From the NCBI GenBank assembly GCA_013399875.1, contig VXAZ01007727.1, positions 288,956-352,955 of the forward strand: DNA of 64,000 nt. The letters run 5' to 3'. The notes beneath the pieces are model-generated. The model was given only the letters and a program-made list of their open reading frames with translations. It was not told the origin of the DNA and made no database searches. This document shows, piece after piece, positions 23,870 to 36,253 of the stretch. Position 1 is the first letter of the stretch. Each line of letters opens with the position of its first letter. Both the position numbers and the translations under genes were made by a program. This DNA comes from Gymnorhina tibicen. Taxonomy: Eukaryota; Chordata; Aves; Passeriformes; Artamidae.

Positions 23870-24231
23870 AGATGGTGACTGCAGTCCTCCTGGAGTGATG
23901 GTTCTGTTGAAAAGTCTGGTCTTCCTCTGAAGGTCCAGCAGTGTTGTAGGAGGGTCTGGTCTTCCTCGGAAAATCCAGCGGTGTAGCTCTTGTCCTCTGG
24001 GGTCCCAGTAGGTAAGTCTCCCCTGCTGTTTTAGGCCCCAGATTTTTATCCTGGTGGGAATGCTTGGTTCCTTCCCCCCTGGGCGGAGCATCTCACAATG
24101 GGATGGTCAGTCATAGGGCAAGGCATTGTTGGGCCCATTAACAGGAGATAGTCCAGAGGGAGGAGGCCAGGAACATTGCTATACCGGCTCTCAACAGCTC
24201 ATGGTAATAGAATACATTGTAACCCAGGACA
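23870..24231 (-). mobile_element. Second LTR family, partial, antisense, left end lost in the gap
   Basis: Read on the minus strand, the element starts TGTCCTGGGTTACAATG at 24231, a start shared with common avian ERVL-type LTRs. It contains a TATA-like GATAAAAATC (24041-24050) preceded by CATTCCCACC. Downstream are two diverged tandem copies of a segment with GTCTGGTCTTCCTC on the plus strand (about 23917 and 23956), in the expected R/U5 part. The 3' end (plus-strand left end) is not visible because of the gap. It may lie in the gap or near TGTCTGCCC at 23569, so the target duplication is unresolved. The right end abuts a T6A7 palindromic site (24232-24252). No internal retroviral genes are seen in this window. 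Confidence 0.65.
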
Positions 24232-24252
24232 ATGATTTTTTAAAAAAATCAT

Positions 24253-25151
24253 CCAGGGGCCTCTTTTTGCTTGCTTTTTGGATGTTGTCCGAAATGGCAG
24301 AGCTCTTGCAAGACCAGACTGCCGCCAAATGAACTTACAATCTTTCCGCTGTTGGGGCTGAGTATTGGCTCAGTTGCTCATGGGATGCTTATGCTGACAG
24401 ACCCAAACTTTTATCTCGGACTTGAACCTCTGAATGTCAATCTAATCCTGCTCCAGATAGAAACTGGCATATTATGGTTTTGGCCTAATTTTAACCTTTT
24501 AAAGTCCTGTTTCATTTGCAATGTAATGGTGTCACAGGCCTTCGCTTAGCAAAGACATGTAGAAACACATCTTAGCTGCATTAATTCGAAAAGATTTTCA
24601 AAGAGATCTTTATGTTCAGGTTTTGGTATTTGTATTTTCTGATCTGTGTGCTTGATGAACCCCCTGTGAAAAATGGTGCATGAAAATGAGAGATAGGAGA
24701 TGATATCTTCCCTTGTCCTTGGCTAGAAGTAATAAGGGAGCCCACAAAACCTTTGCTGTGATTTCACTGTAAACACCAGAAATTAGTTTTGGTTTGTGTG
24801 TGGGTGTGTGTCTTTCTCTGCCCTTCCCCCATTATTCCCCTTTCTTCCAGTTCTGCCAAAGGAAGTATCACGATGAGCATTTCTGCAGAGGCTGCTCAGA
24901 CTTGCCCAAAACATCTGTGCTGTCTCATGCGCTCCTGCCCACGCAGCCTCTGGGGCATCAGCACCCCTCGAGCTGTGCCCTAACCCCGTCCTTCTCCTGC
25001 TCTTTGCTGGGCTGCCCATCCAGGATCTCCAATCCCATAGGCAGGATGGAGGCTGGGAAGCCACAGCCCAGGATCTAATCCCAGCTCTTGGCTGTGGGGA
25101 TGCAACAAATTCACTGCCAGTGTAAGCATCCTTTGTCCACAAGGTGGATAT
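24253..25151. other. Non-coding spacer between two LTRs
   Basis: No gene supported. Between 24783 and 25142 frames stay open on both strands because the DNA is GC-rich. A pyrimidine tract ending in CAG at 24850 resembles a splice acceptor, but no partner donor or recognisable protein follows. Confidence 0.45.
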
Positions 25152-25156
25152 TTATG

Positions 25157-25823
25157 TGTGATGGTTTAGGCCAAATTCAGGGAAACGTCCAAAAGGGACG
25201 TCTCCTCGAAGGAAGGCAGGTTACAAACCACCCCTTCCCCCACTTGGGTTCGGGAAAAAACAAATTTTCCTCAGAGGAAAGTGAAGGAGAAAATAAAACT
25301 ATTTATTTAACAAACACACAGGAAAACAATACTAATAATACTAAATAATAAAATCTCTCGCTCTGGAGACAAAACCTGAAAGATTTTAGAGTCCTTCTGT
25401 GGGTGTGGTCTCTCTCCTCCTCCTCGGAGCTGGGTTGGCGTGGGGGGCCCCCCTCCAGGCCGGTGGAAGGTCCCCCGGTGGGGTTCTGATGTTCTGGTGT
25501 TCCGAACAAGTCCAGAAGAGAAGAAGGGGAAAAAACGAAGTCCCAAGAGAAAAAAAAAACCTCAACTCTCCGTCCCTCTCCGAAGAAACAGAGCTGAAGA
25601 AAAACTGATCGAAAAGCCAGAAGAAAAAAAAAAAGTGCTTCCTCTGCCCGCCGCAGAAGTAGCTAATCTGTGTGTCCTTGAAGCACAAACTGTTTTGAAA
25701 AGTTCGCTCAGTTTTTTTTACTCTGTCTCTTGCATCCAGTTTTAAAGGCATAGAAAGGCTCAGGAATCATGTTTGGGCATAGAGCAATGGTAGGGGATAC
25801 AACAGCACAGTCACCCCAAGACA
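25157..25823 (-). mobile_element. Solo endogenous retrovirus LTR, copy 2 (antisense), with 5-bp target duplication
   Basis: This is an inverted copy of the LTR at 13539-14196. On the plus strand it runs TGTGATGGTTTAGG to CCCCAAGACA and is flanked by TTATG at 25152-25156 and 25824-25828. Comparing about 250 bases of the two copies by eye shows roughly seven substitutions plus length changes in T-runs, so both are fairly young and similar in age. TATA-like, AATAAA and GGGGGGCCCCCC (25442-25453) features are conserved on the minus strand. Its promoter would fire leftward. No retroviral genes adjoin it. The different target duplications show that the two copies are independent insertions, not a duplicated segment. 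Confidence 0.94.
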
Positions 25824-25828
25824 TTATG

Positions 25829-28800
25829 TCTCTACAGGACCTAGCACAAAAGAAGCAAAATTCACGTTAATAAAGTATGAATATGGTGGCTATACATGGA
25901 GAAAACTGCCTTCTGATGGTGGTTGGCTAGGGAGTTTATAGCCCATGACCAGAAGCACCTTTTCTTATAGATATGATACCTCCCAGATAATTAATATCAT
26001 TTTCAAAACTTGCCATTGTTTGTGGTACATGTTCCTAAAACTCCTGACGGAGACCCTATAATTTCAGGAATTAGTCCAGACATGTAGTAATATTTAGTGC
26101 TTCTGTTATTGATTTATGGACATAAAGTTCTGTCACTGGCAGTCTTTGGGAGAAGAGATTTGGATGTGTACACAATTACTCACTTAGTGTTGCTATGCTC
26201 TCTCATTAATAGTTTGTGGGTGCTATTTTGTTATACGTAACATTTCTTTTTCTAGATCTGGGAGTGCAGGACATTGGACTGGTTTTGCTGGTAAAATCAG
26301 ACATAGCTGTGGTATTAGGAATTATTCTAGACACAGTTAAGTCTTGTTGTAGCTGTACTTGCTGCAAAACACAGCTGGGACTGCAGCACACCACAGAGGG
26401 CAAGCAAAGGCGGCCTTCTCTCAAAATGAGTGTGGAGAGACTCCCATAGGAAATGTTTTTGTTTTGTTTTTTGAATCCGTGTGTGGCATAGGAAAGGAAT
26501 GGGTGGAAGAATGATAACAAGAGAGAGCATGTCTGTGAGAGAGATAAGATTGAAAAGGGCTGGTAAGCAAAATGCTCGAAGTTGAGCCCATGTTTGCAGA
26601 ATCGTGCAGCCTTTAGAAAAGCTGATGCGCATTTGGTTGTGTAACTGGTACTAAGGTCCTGGAAAATCCAGCCCTCCAAATTAGCGAGATAAGAAATTTG
26701 TGTTTAAAAACCCTGTAATAAGGACTTTCTCTGTGTCAAAAGCCATGAGAACAAAGACGGCCTTGCTGGGCACAGATTTGGGGGGATTTGTTTCCTTTTT
26801 ATAAAGAAACAAATTTTGACTCTGTTTTTTCCCACTGATTTATACATGAGCCCCATCTTGTGTGTTCCCTCCAAAACACCTCACTAGCTCTGGCAGCAAA
26901 AGAGATACAGATGCTCTGCCTGCAGAGAGCTGCTTTTGCTTTAAATCCCAGAATGGGTGACAGTGACAGGTTGAATGGCTTTTGAAGTACAATATGTACA
27001 TATATATGTATTTTATGTGTATGTGTGCATTAAATATATATGTGTGTGTGCTTTGAGACTGACTAGGCATCCGCCCTTGGGCTCTGCTTTCTATGATTAA
27101 CCTGATTAGCATTGCAAGGATAAATACCTGGTAAACGTCTGCCTTTGATCTAACCCGCCTGTCACTCAATAGTCTTTTAAACTCCAGGTTTCCTCTCTCT
27201 TTCTTGACATTTGTCATTGTCTTCCCTCTGAATGCCTTCCTTGCTGTTCTCAAAAGCTGGCCCAAAAGCACTAGGAGGGGAGATTGGAGTATCAAGTACC
27301 ACGCTCCAGGCTCAGAGGCAGCTGCCATGTTCTAAAAGGTCTCTTTATTCTTTGCATCCATGGCTTTGCCCGAATAACAAATATTCACTTCCCAACCCCT
27401 TTGTCTTCCGTGGAAAAAAATCCCCCAGAATAACAATAAATTCTTGCCTCTTTCCAGCCTAGCCCGGTGTACATTAATACACCTTGTAATTGCTTGTCTC
27501 TATCGGTTTTAGTCCTTTGCCCTTTTTTGCTCCTTCTTTTTGTACTTCAGCTTCATCATTGATCCTATTCACTCTATTCCCAGCGCTGAAATCCAAGTCC
27601 CAGATGCCAGCAAGGAATACTCAGCCATTCATGACAAATTGAATGGCTCAATTTAAAAGGGGAAGATAGCACCTCATCTACTGTTACTATTCACCACAGT
27701 AATCTCCATCGCCCGTTCAAGGGAGACAGCGGCGTGTCCTGGGCTCAGGGACAGACTATGCTGATCACCTCTGCCTTGAAAGGACTCGAAGGAGCGTTGC
27801 ACATGACAGGGAGTCACCTTTCTGCCTTTGAAGGTTTTTGTGCATTCACATGAAGACAATGGTCAACACTACTAAGAGCCCAGGAATGCTGTTCAATTCA
27901 CCCCCGCCCTGGCACGGTCCCAACCCGCTTGCAGGAACATGCCAAAAAATAAGTCAAGGAGGCTGAAATAAGGCCAGATCCTCGGCTGGTAGGAATGTGC
28001 TGTCAGCATAAACACTTCTGCTATGGGATCAATGAGGATTCGGGGGAAAAAAACAAACTTCAGTATTTTAGCAAAATGCTAATCCCACCAGCTTCCAGGT
28101 AGCTCCTGATGGATGGACTCTTCCTTTAGCGTCCGGGCTACAGAAAGAAGCCACAGAACAAGAGCTGCCAGTGGTGCATCATTTACACCCGTGGTGCCAA
28201 AGTGTCCTCGGCTGGTCAAAATTATTTGTCAGCAGTTGCTATGGTCAGAAAATGGAGCTCTTGGGTGAACTTGATGTTCACAGGAAAGAGCCTGTGCTCC
28301 TTTGTGCTCCTTGAATCCTTTTTTTTTTTAAATTTTTCATGAGGTAACTGAAAATGCCAACATTTTCTCTGCAAACTGAAAAAAAAATCTATTTATTGGT
28401 AAATTTTGCCCACAGGGATCTAATTTTGGCTTTTCTCCACTGAAAATACTGCTCTTGCAGAATTTAACTGTATACTTTTCAGTCAACATGATTCCATTTT
28501 TTTCTTGTTAAAAAAGTCCAGTTTTTTTTTTTCCCATGTATCATTTGCGCAGCTGCATAACCCGAAGAATTATAATACAGAATTTGGTTTTGGTTTTCTT
28601 TTTCCCTGTTAACTTCCTTAGCCATAGCATAGAGGACCATAAATCCCCATTTCCACACATACTGTCAGCAACGTGATTATGCTGCATTGCCAGAAAGCGG
28701 GCACAGAGTGGAGATAAAATTATATTGGTTACAAATAGCAGTGCAGCACATTGATTTCCTGAGCTGCAAACAGTTGCAAGAACCATTCCGGTTTGATGTG

Positions 28801-31137
28801 TTTTTTGGTGGTGTTATTCCCACTGGAGAAGGTTATGTCTTGGTGGGGTGCATTTCAGCCTTTCTCCAGAACTGTCTACAGCAATCCAGCTCACAGATGT
28901 TTTGTTCTGCTGAGGAATATTAGGGAGAATGGAAATCAGTTCCAGATCATATCCTTGTTTGCCAGGTGATAATGTCTGTCCAGATCTTCTGATAGATTTT
29001 TTTAAACTTTTTTTTTTTCTGGCTACCTGATATTTTTCCTTACTTTCCCAGAAGAAGAGCAGATTATCAGAAGCCCCATGTGCCTGCCAATTGTCCGCTC
29101 ACAGCTCCCACTCAGTTCTGGCTACTGCAAGATGCAATGGAGCAACCAAGTCACAGTGCAGAAGTAAATGCTAATGCAGACCAGGGGTCTCCAGTTGGAT
29201 GTTCCCATTAAAGTCCAGCTCCCAGGGCTGCAGAGCTCCAGTCAGCTGAATCTAGACTAACCTGGGAGGCTTGGAGAGCCTCAGCTTTCTGCTCTTGCAT
29301 TTCTGAATGAGAACATTTGTTTTAAAATAAGACTTTGGAGTACAATGAAAGATTTTATGTTGCAAACTCCATGCAGAATCATCAGGGAACCCTGGAGAAG
29401 ATTGACAGCCAACCAAACAGTTAAAGGAGAAAAGAAAAGGCTGCTTTCCCTCGAGATTTCTTGTAGGTCTTGGCTTCTGCTGAGCTAACCACAACATGGA
29501 AATAGTCTTTGTCAAAGTACCTTACTATCTGCAGCCAAAACTGGGAAAGGATACTTAGTGAGAAAAATACATAAACATATATTAACTAAACTTTTGTAAA
29601 GATTCAGGAATTCGGCTTTTGGATTTCAATCAGTTTGTGCTTCCTCCAGACCAATCTTATCCTCTACATCTCAGCATAGTTATTGTGTTTTGTGTAAGGA
29701 TATCATCTGAAATGTCAGCAAGAGGTGTATGTGTCCGCATAGATCTCATTGTTGCAAGCCTTAATTAGGTCTGGATGAGAAATCACAGAATTATAGTGTG
29801 CTGTTCAAGAATGTTGCTGTCCTGTTATTTTACTTGTTGTCAGGCTTTTGGGGTAGATACAGACTGCTCACATTTGATGGCATTATTCTATCACCATGAG
29901 AGCTGGAATTGTATTTATTTATTGCAGCCATAGCTAAGATTTTAAAGTAATCTTGTGTCTCTCTTCAGTCATAATAAAACCCTGAGATAAAATGCCTTTG
30001 GTATATTAGCAGTTAGCCTGAGGCTCAACATCTTAATTTTTACAAAACCACCACTTTTTCTTGAAATCCTCATTTTCCCCCCCTCTTAGCTCAGAAGTGA
30101 GATTGAAATAATTAAGCTCCCTTGAACTGGATAACCTGCTCTTCCCATCTGAAAAGCAGAGACTGTGAGCCAAAACATTTATCCAGAATTAGAGAAGAGG
30201 TTCCTCATTCTAAGCCTTGTTTCATGTTGCAGCTCTGTGAGAAAAGAGAGGAGGGTGGCTGCCTTTTGAAGGACATGACCAATTTTCTTTTGATCTGTTT
30301 TTAACACAGAACTCGGTCTGAAGGCCATCCTCAGGCATCGCAGACACGGCCGGCGAAATGCTGCTTCAAAGGGTGGAGAAGATAGAATTAGAGCATTGCT
30401 TCATCTCTCTGTGCAGGAATGGTTTGCTGAAACTCACTTCATGCCATCTTTAAATTAAATATAAATACAAAGAAAGGATTACTTTGCAAGTTAATTGAGG
30501 CTTTTTCTTGTGGGTAATTCCTGCATGCGCTTTCCATTTAGCTCTTTTTGAGCTTTGGACAGAGTATCCTTGATTCTTGAATACAGAGCCTGGAATGACT
30601 CTTCTAATCAAAGAAGGCCTTTCCAAAACACCTGGCACAGCCCTTGCCCTGAACCTATTGACACATGGTGGGAATGATGCCTATCTTTAGAATAACCAGC
30701 TTGATGGGTAGAGTCTGCCTGATGGAGGTTCCAAAGCCTCGCTGCTAATCTGTTCTAATTTGGTCATATATAGGGCACTAATGAGTAACTCTGTTGGCAA
30801 ATCTAGCATTAAGATGAGTTATCTTTGTCCCTAAATAAAGCTGTTCATATTACTGTGCTGCTAAGCCACCAAGGCTTACCCCTTCCCTGAGAAGATCACA
30901 GTACGTGAAAGATTCCACTACTGCAAGTGCTGAAAGACAATCCAAGCATAAAAGCATTAGGAAGGGTTTCCATCATTTATAACAAAACCCTTTTTGCAGC
31001 CCCATAGTTGAAGGGACAGCACTGCCCACATCCACAGCCGGCTTTATCTCCAATCACCAGGATTATTTTTGTTGGAAATATTTTCATCTTGTCTTCTGAA
31101 GTGGGCTGAACGTGGACTGAAACAGCAGCTTGGGCAA
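25829..31137. other. Long non-coding stretch, mostly single-copy
   Basis: No gene seen. A TG/TA-rich simple tract lies at about 26995-27050 and poly(T) or poly(A) runs lie at 28318-28330, 28380 and 28524. Positions 27580-28060 have the mixed texture of a conserved non-coding block (for example AGACAGCGGCGTGTCC, AAGGAGCGTTGCACATGAC). The 162-codon minus frame at 26840-27328 includes translated TA/TG repeats and is rejected. Confidence 0.45.
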
Positions 31138-31168
31138 TTTCAGTTTCAGAAAATTTCTGAAACTGAAA
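31138..31168. promoter_or_regulatory. 31-bp perfect palindrome with two interferon-response-type motifs
   Basis: The arms TTTCAGTTTCAGAAA (31138-31152) and TTTCTGAAACTGAAA (31154-31168) are exact reverse complements separated by a single A. Each arm contains an exact match to the IRF/ISRE core: TTTCAGTTTC on the left and GAAACTGAAA on the right (GAAANNGAAA consensus). More GAAA/TTTC steps continue to 31187. The sequence could bind IRF- or STAT-type factors, or could merely be a chance palindrome of a short A/T-rich word. Binding is inference. Confidence 0.45.
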
Positions 31169-34100
31169 AGTTCAGAAAAGTTTCAGGCGATTTCTCACCT
31201 GTGACATCTTCCCTGTGACTGCTGAGATGCTTTCAGCATGGCTCTAATGACTCCTGATGGGTGCCGCTCGTTAGGCCCTGGGAGCTGCACAGAGCTGCTT
31301 TAACACTCTGGCCCTTTGTGGGGCAAAAGCCAGGGGCTCAGCTGGTGCCTGTGGAATTAGGAACAATTAGAAATGCTATAATTGAAGTCAGCAGAGCCAC
31401 CTAAACTTGCTACATTTGAGGAGCCAGCACAGGCTGGTCAGGATCCGCAGTTAACAGGACTCAGTGGCTGATTATGACTCATGGGCAGAGTGGGAAAATA
31501 GCAAATTTTTGAACAATATCCCTTATTGTGCTGCAAGCAGGTCAAATGCTGTCCCATTTTTACGACCCAGCAGGGAGATAGAGTTCAGGAGCACACAAAA
31601 GCCCTAGAAAAGGAGTTAGAGTTGAGGTCACATTTTCATAGCCACATTATTGAACTGTACCTCTGGAAGACAAAAGAGAAGGTGATGTCCCAACATGTAG
31701 CTGTTGCTTAATGATTGTGCTGTCGGTCTTGGGAGGGCGGAGTGGCAGGTTGCTTAACAGTTCTACATTTTCCCATGGTATAATACTGGTGATACAGTTG
31801 GCTATAATTAAAGGGTTATATAAATAAGCCATTGGGAAACAAATTAATTTATTTCCTTGGTGGGGCTAGTTATGTAATTTGGGGCTTACACATCGATCTA
31901 CTTTCTCTTTGAAGCACTCAGCACCCCCCGCCCCCTAAACCTGGTCCTCCTCTCCCAATTGTTTTAAAATAATTTCAAAACACGTCAAGGAATGCAGATG
32001 TGAAATGTGCTGCAGCTTGAACTTCCTTGAAGCAGCAATGCCCTTAATGAGAAAAAGCTGGAGAGCAGAGTGAGACCTGGCTTGTAAAGCGGTTTTATGG
32101 CATGTTTATTACAAAAGGCCCTCGAATGGACAGAGCAGGGGTGCACAGAGGTGCACAGAGGTGTTGGTGCCACTGAGCCGTGCTCGACAACAGCCCCCAC
32201 CCACTACCCCCACCTTTGCAGGGAGTGGGAGTATCCGTCGCCTGGATCTCATTTGGGGCAGTTTCATTGACTTTGGGGATGCTCAACCTTTTTATATTTA
32301 CTGAGGATCTGGCCCAGTCCCGGGGATGGCAAAATGAAAGATGGGCTGGTTCCTACCCTGATCAGAGAAATTGCCCTTCTCCTAAGAAATAATAAAATGT
32401 CATTAAAAGCTCCGTTTTAAAAATCAGAGTATAGCCCTATGTCTTCCTCTTATGCCTGTGTGCTTTTTTTATGAGTTTTTAAGTAGCACCATTAAGCTAC
32501 TTTTCATTCTCTTGCCATATTTAATCATGTAATTTTTTTGCATTCTCTTCCGTAGAAATGTAGGCCTCAAGCATTAGAAAATTTAAAACAAATTCCAAAA
32601 CTTAAATTTTGCATACAGAGCTGTAGTACAGAAAATAAACAATTTCCATGGAGGCTATATGTGCTAACAGCTACACTAGTTTCCTGTAATAGACATCATT
32701 TGGGCTTCACAAGAAAAAAAGGCAAAAAGAAAAAGAAAAAAAAAAAAGAGGAGGGAAAAGTAGCATTTAAAATCTTTACATAAAGACCATTGCTACCCTT
32801 CAGACAGCTCTTCCAGGCTCCAGCTGGGATATTCAAACAAGCTTCACCACCTGAAGGGAAGTGTAAATCTGTGATATTTCTGGGGCTGAATGAAAAGACA
32901 TAAAGCATTAAATTATGGAACATACCTCTCCTCCTCTGACATAAAGCCCAGCTATAAAAAATCTCAGCCCAAATCTCTTGGACTTGCCATTGTGGAAGAC
33001 CCTACTTGACAGAGAGGGGAAGGCAGTGCTGGTTTGCTTTGGTTTAGATTTCAAGATTTCTGGTCTCAGGATAATTTTGAGTCCTAGCTGGCCACAATAG
33101 TTTTCCTTTTAAACTTTTGCTTAATGTAGTGCAGTAACTTCACAGCATGTGCCTCAGGAATGAACATCAACCAAAACTGCTGATGGGGTTTATCTTATGC
33201 TACAGGGGAGCCAGTGATCAAAGCAATGTATATTTTAATCAAAACTCTTCCCAAAGTGGCAGCTTCCACCGCCAGCACACTGCCAGTGTGTCTCTGCTAG
33301 CACTGCTGAAAGAATAAAGGAGAACAATTAGTAACAGTCTGGAGGCAAATTTGAAGCCATCCAGCAGAGCTTCAGCATCACCAAAGTGGGTATCAAGTGG
33401 AAGACTGGGATAAAGTTGGGCTGGAGCCCAGGCTGTGTTTGTCTCTGGTGGATTCTGAAGGAGGTGAGACCCATTGTGCTCTCACAGAGTGTCTCATTTT
33501 AGCATTTTGGAGGTTAATGGCTTTGATTTGCAAATTCTAATCAGAGACTGCAAAGGAGAGGAAGAAGTTACTGTGAATTAACCAACAGGACCATGGTGGG
33601 TTGGGCTCTTCTGTGGGGGTTTGGTTCTTGTTGTGGGAGCTCCCGACTGCCTACAGCCAGCATTGGATTCCGTGCGTGCAGCATAAGAGGCACAAGGCTT
33701 CAGCCCCTGATTCTCCTCTGACTTCACAGAAGAGCCAAGCACACACCTTTGCTGTCTCCGCTTGCCAGTGTCCAGAAATCGCCTTGACAAACTTCTTAGG
33801 AATGAAGTTTTGGCCCATTCAGCCAAGTCCTCTCCTCAGGCTGAGCCTAAGGAGCCCTGTTGTTTCCTTGATGAGGTTTCCAAAGGCATCAAGGGAGTAT
33901 GCAGAAAACAGGCAATGTTAACACTCACACGAGTGGAATAACAAGCTATTAGGCATTTATGGGGCTGAGATTGGGACTTGTGAGATCAGAAATGGTGGTT
34001 TCCTGTAAAAATCACTTACAAATTTGGACAAATTGCTTAAACTTGCTGTCCTTAATGTTCAAAATTACCTAAACATCTGCATCAATCCATTTATCTTAAA

Positions 34101-36130
34101 GAAATTTAACTTTAATCATACTTAACTTCAATCATGCACTCGTGTCCCAATTATGCTAATAGCACTCAAGTATGTACTTGAGTGTCTCGCTGACTGATGT
34201 TCTTCTGAATTGCAGCTGCAGTTCTGTGTCTGCCATTTCCAGGGATGTGGTACTTCCCCTGAAGGAGGAGAGCAAGCTAATGTGGCTGCCTAGGAACTAC
34301 AGGATAGCTCACATTTGTTAAATCTTGGTCAGAACTTTTAAGAAACTGGCCCTGTCCTGAAGGCCAAGGACACCACTTTTCCTCCTTTTTTTTTTTAAGA
34401 TTATGTATAGAAAATTATTCTCAAGTAAGTCACTAAATTTTTTCTTTAAAAAAAAATTATTGGGCAACAGATTCTGGATCTTCAGTTGAAGAAATGAAGT
34501 GTTCTTTAAGTTACTGCTTCAAGAAAAAAGAAGTCTTGAAATACTAATCTTTGGCTCTTTCTTTGCATTCTTGAGACTTAAAATGACTTTAAAGTTTTTA
34601 TTGAAAAATCTGGGAAATAAAACTGCCCGTTGTCTCATGGGTCAGGTTTCAACAGAGCCTCAATCTGGCTGCTGACTTTTGAACCTCTGAAGATGCTGCT
34701 GTGCTTGGACTCGGCATGACTCTCCTCTTAGGAGAAGAGTAGCATTGTAAGTCATGTATAGGATGTGTTTTTCTACTTGCTGTGGAGAATCTGCTCACAA
34801 AGGCAGGGCCAAAAATATTTTGAGCAAGGTTCTATTAGTTTACATAGCTGATTAAAACTTGAGGCCCTGTTTCTTTGTGGAAATAGTATCCACTATCCAT
34901 CACAACAGCCCATCTGAGCCGAGGGCTAAATCACTCCTTTGGCAGCCATTTTGGTAAAGCTCAGCCTCACAGTGAGGTGAGAAAATAAACCGAAGAGCCT
35001 TTGAGGAAATTTTTGAGGGTTGTATGCAAACTCAATATCTTTATTATTTTTTGCTGCAGCTGACTGGGTCTCTGGTTTTATATGTCTGTTGAAACAGCAC
35101 CACAAGCTAAGCTGCTCATGACTCCGGGGTATCATGGACAAGGAACCTGCTGGGGCACTGAGCAGCATTTTGGCAATTCCCAGAGAAATCTGAACTTTTG
35201 ATCTTCTGACCTTTGAAAGGGGATGTTTTTTAAATTCACAGCAAGTCCTATTCACAGCACATCTATTAGCCACAGGCAGATGTGGCAGTGACACAGATGA
35301 GCCGTTGCCTTCCTAGGAGATCATTCTCACGTGCGTCTTGTTGTGCAGGCAGCAAGAGAAGAGGCATCCTCAGGAAATGACGAACCTTGCAGGACAAGTT
35401 ATTGTCCATCAGCAGTAAGCAGGACTGCCTGTGTGCAGTGCAGGTAGGACAGAACTGAAACAAGACAAGAAGAAAAGCTGCAGAAGCAAAGCTGCCTCTA
35501 AAGATCCTTTTAAATGTGCAACACAGGAAGGAACAAATGGATACTGATTATGATGAAACCTTTTGCTTCCTGTAGTGTTTGGCATTCCTTAATATGTCCT
35601 GATGGCTTTGATTTCTTGTCCTGCACTGCAGCATCAAAGAGCAAATAGGTTGAGTGTTGCCCAGTTTGGTCATTTGAACACCGTCCCTTTTAACCTTCTG
35701 TTTTTCCTTCCTTCCTGCCTCCCTTTCTTGGATAATGTTTTGCTTTCAGCTGCTGCACCAACACAGTGCTGTCCACATCTGGGTATGTCACAGGGGAGGT
35801 GAGCTCAGTGCCCAGTGGACTTTATTGCTGCAGAGAACCTGGCAGGACTCATCACACCTCGTAGCTGACACCTTCCTGAGGCAGGCTCAGGTAAAGGACA
35901 AGGACCCAGGTCTTGAGACATGTCTGGTGGTTCTGAACACTGCAATGTTTTGAAATCAATTTTCCAGCTGTGGTGAGCCCCGCAAATCTGAAACAACCTT
36001 TCCTCTTTATTTCCTTGAATATACTACAGGTCTTTTCTCTTTGTTTCCTTGAACCTTTCAAGAGCTCCAGCTTGACCACACTTGTTTTGTACTACGGAGT
36101 GCCTAGAAAATATAGATGCCCTAAGTAAGT
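31169..36130. other. Long non-coding stretch with possible regulatory blocks
   Basis: No gene seen. Positions 31690-31880 are rich in TAAT-type words (TATAATTAAAGG, AAATTAATTTATT) and 31985-32300 mix CpG and conserved-looking words; either could be an enhancer. A 12-bp repeat GTGCACAGAGGT occurs twice at about 32140-32163. A purine-only tract lies at 32712-32757. Frames here are at most 122 codons and unremarkable. Confidence 0.4.
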
Positions 36131-36210
36131 AGAGAAATTTTCTTATTTCTTATCAGGCATGTTCTCCAGTAGGGAAATTTTCTTATTTCTTATCAGGCAT
36201 GTTCTCCAGT
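36131..36210. repeat. 40-bp tandem duplication
   Basis: Positions 36131-36170 and 36171-36210 are the same 40 bases except for one difference near the start (AGAGAAATT against AGGGAAATT). It directly precedes the older degenerate array at 36254-36497, so this locus has undergone repeated slippage or unequal exchange. Confidence 0.95.
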
Positions 36211-36253
36211 GATAGGTTTTGGTATATTTTCCATTTTGCATTGTATTTTCAGG

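Noticed and set aside
23588..24091. Minus-strand frame of 167 codons
   Set aside because: It is open only because it crosses the assembly gap and a translated AAT array; the readable part is LTR sequence.
23583..24337. 8-bp direct repeat TGAACTTA at 23583-23590 and 24330-24337, as if flanking a hAT-type insertion
   Set aside because: The inner ends are not convincing inverted repeats, the LTR inside has its own TG...CA start at 24231, and an 8-bp match over this distance can be chance.
24851..24920. Exon-like stretch after a pyrimidine tract and CAG at 24850, with a Cys/His-rich peptide (FCQRKYHDEHFCRGC)
   Set aside because: The cysteine/histidine spacing fits no zinc-binding family I can name, no donor site or second exon was found, and the reverse strand is also open.
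26840..27328. Minus-strand frame of 162 codons
   Set aside because: Includes translated TG/TA simple repeats (HIHIKYIYMYI-type peptide); not a plausible exon.
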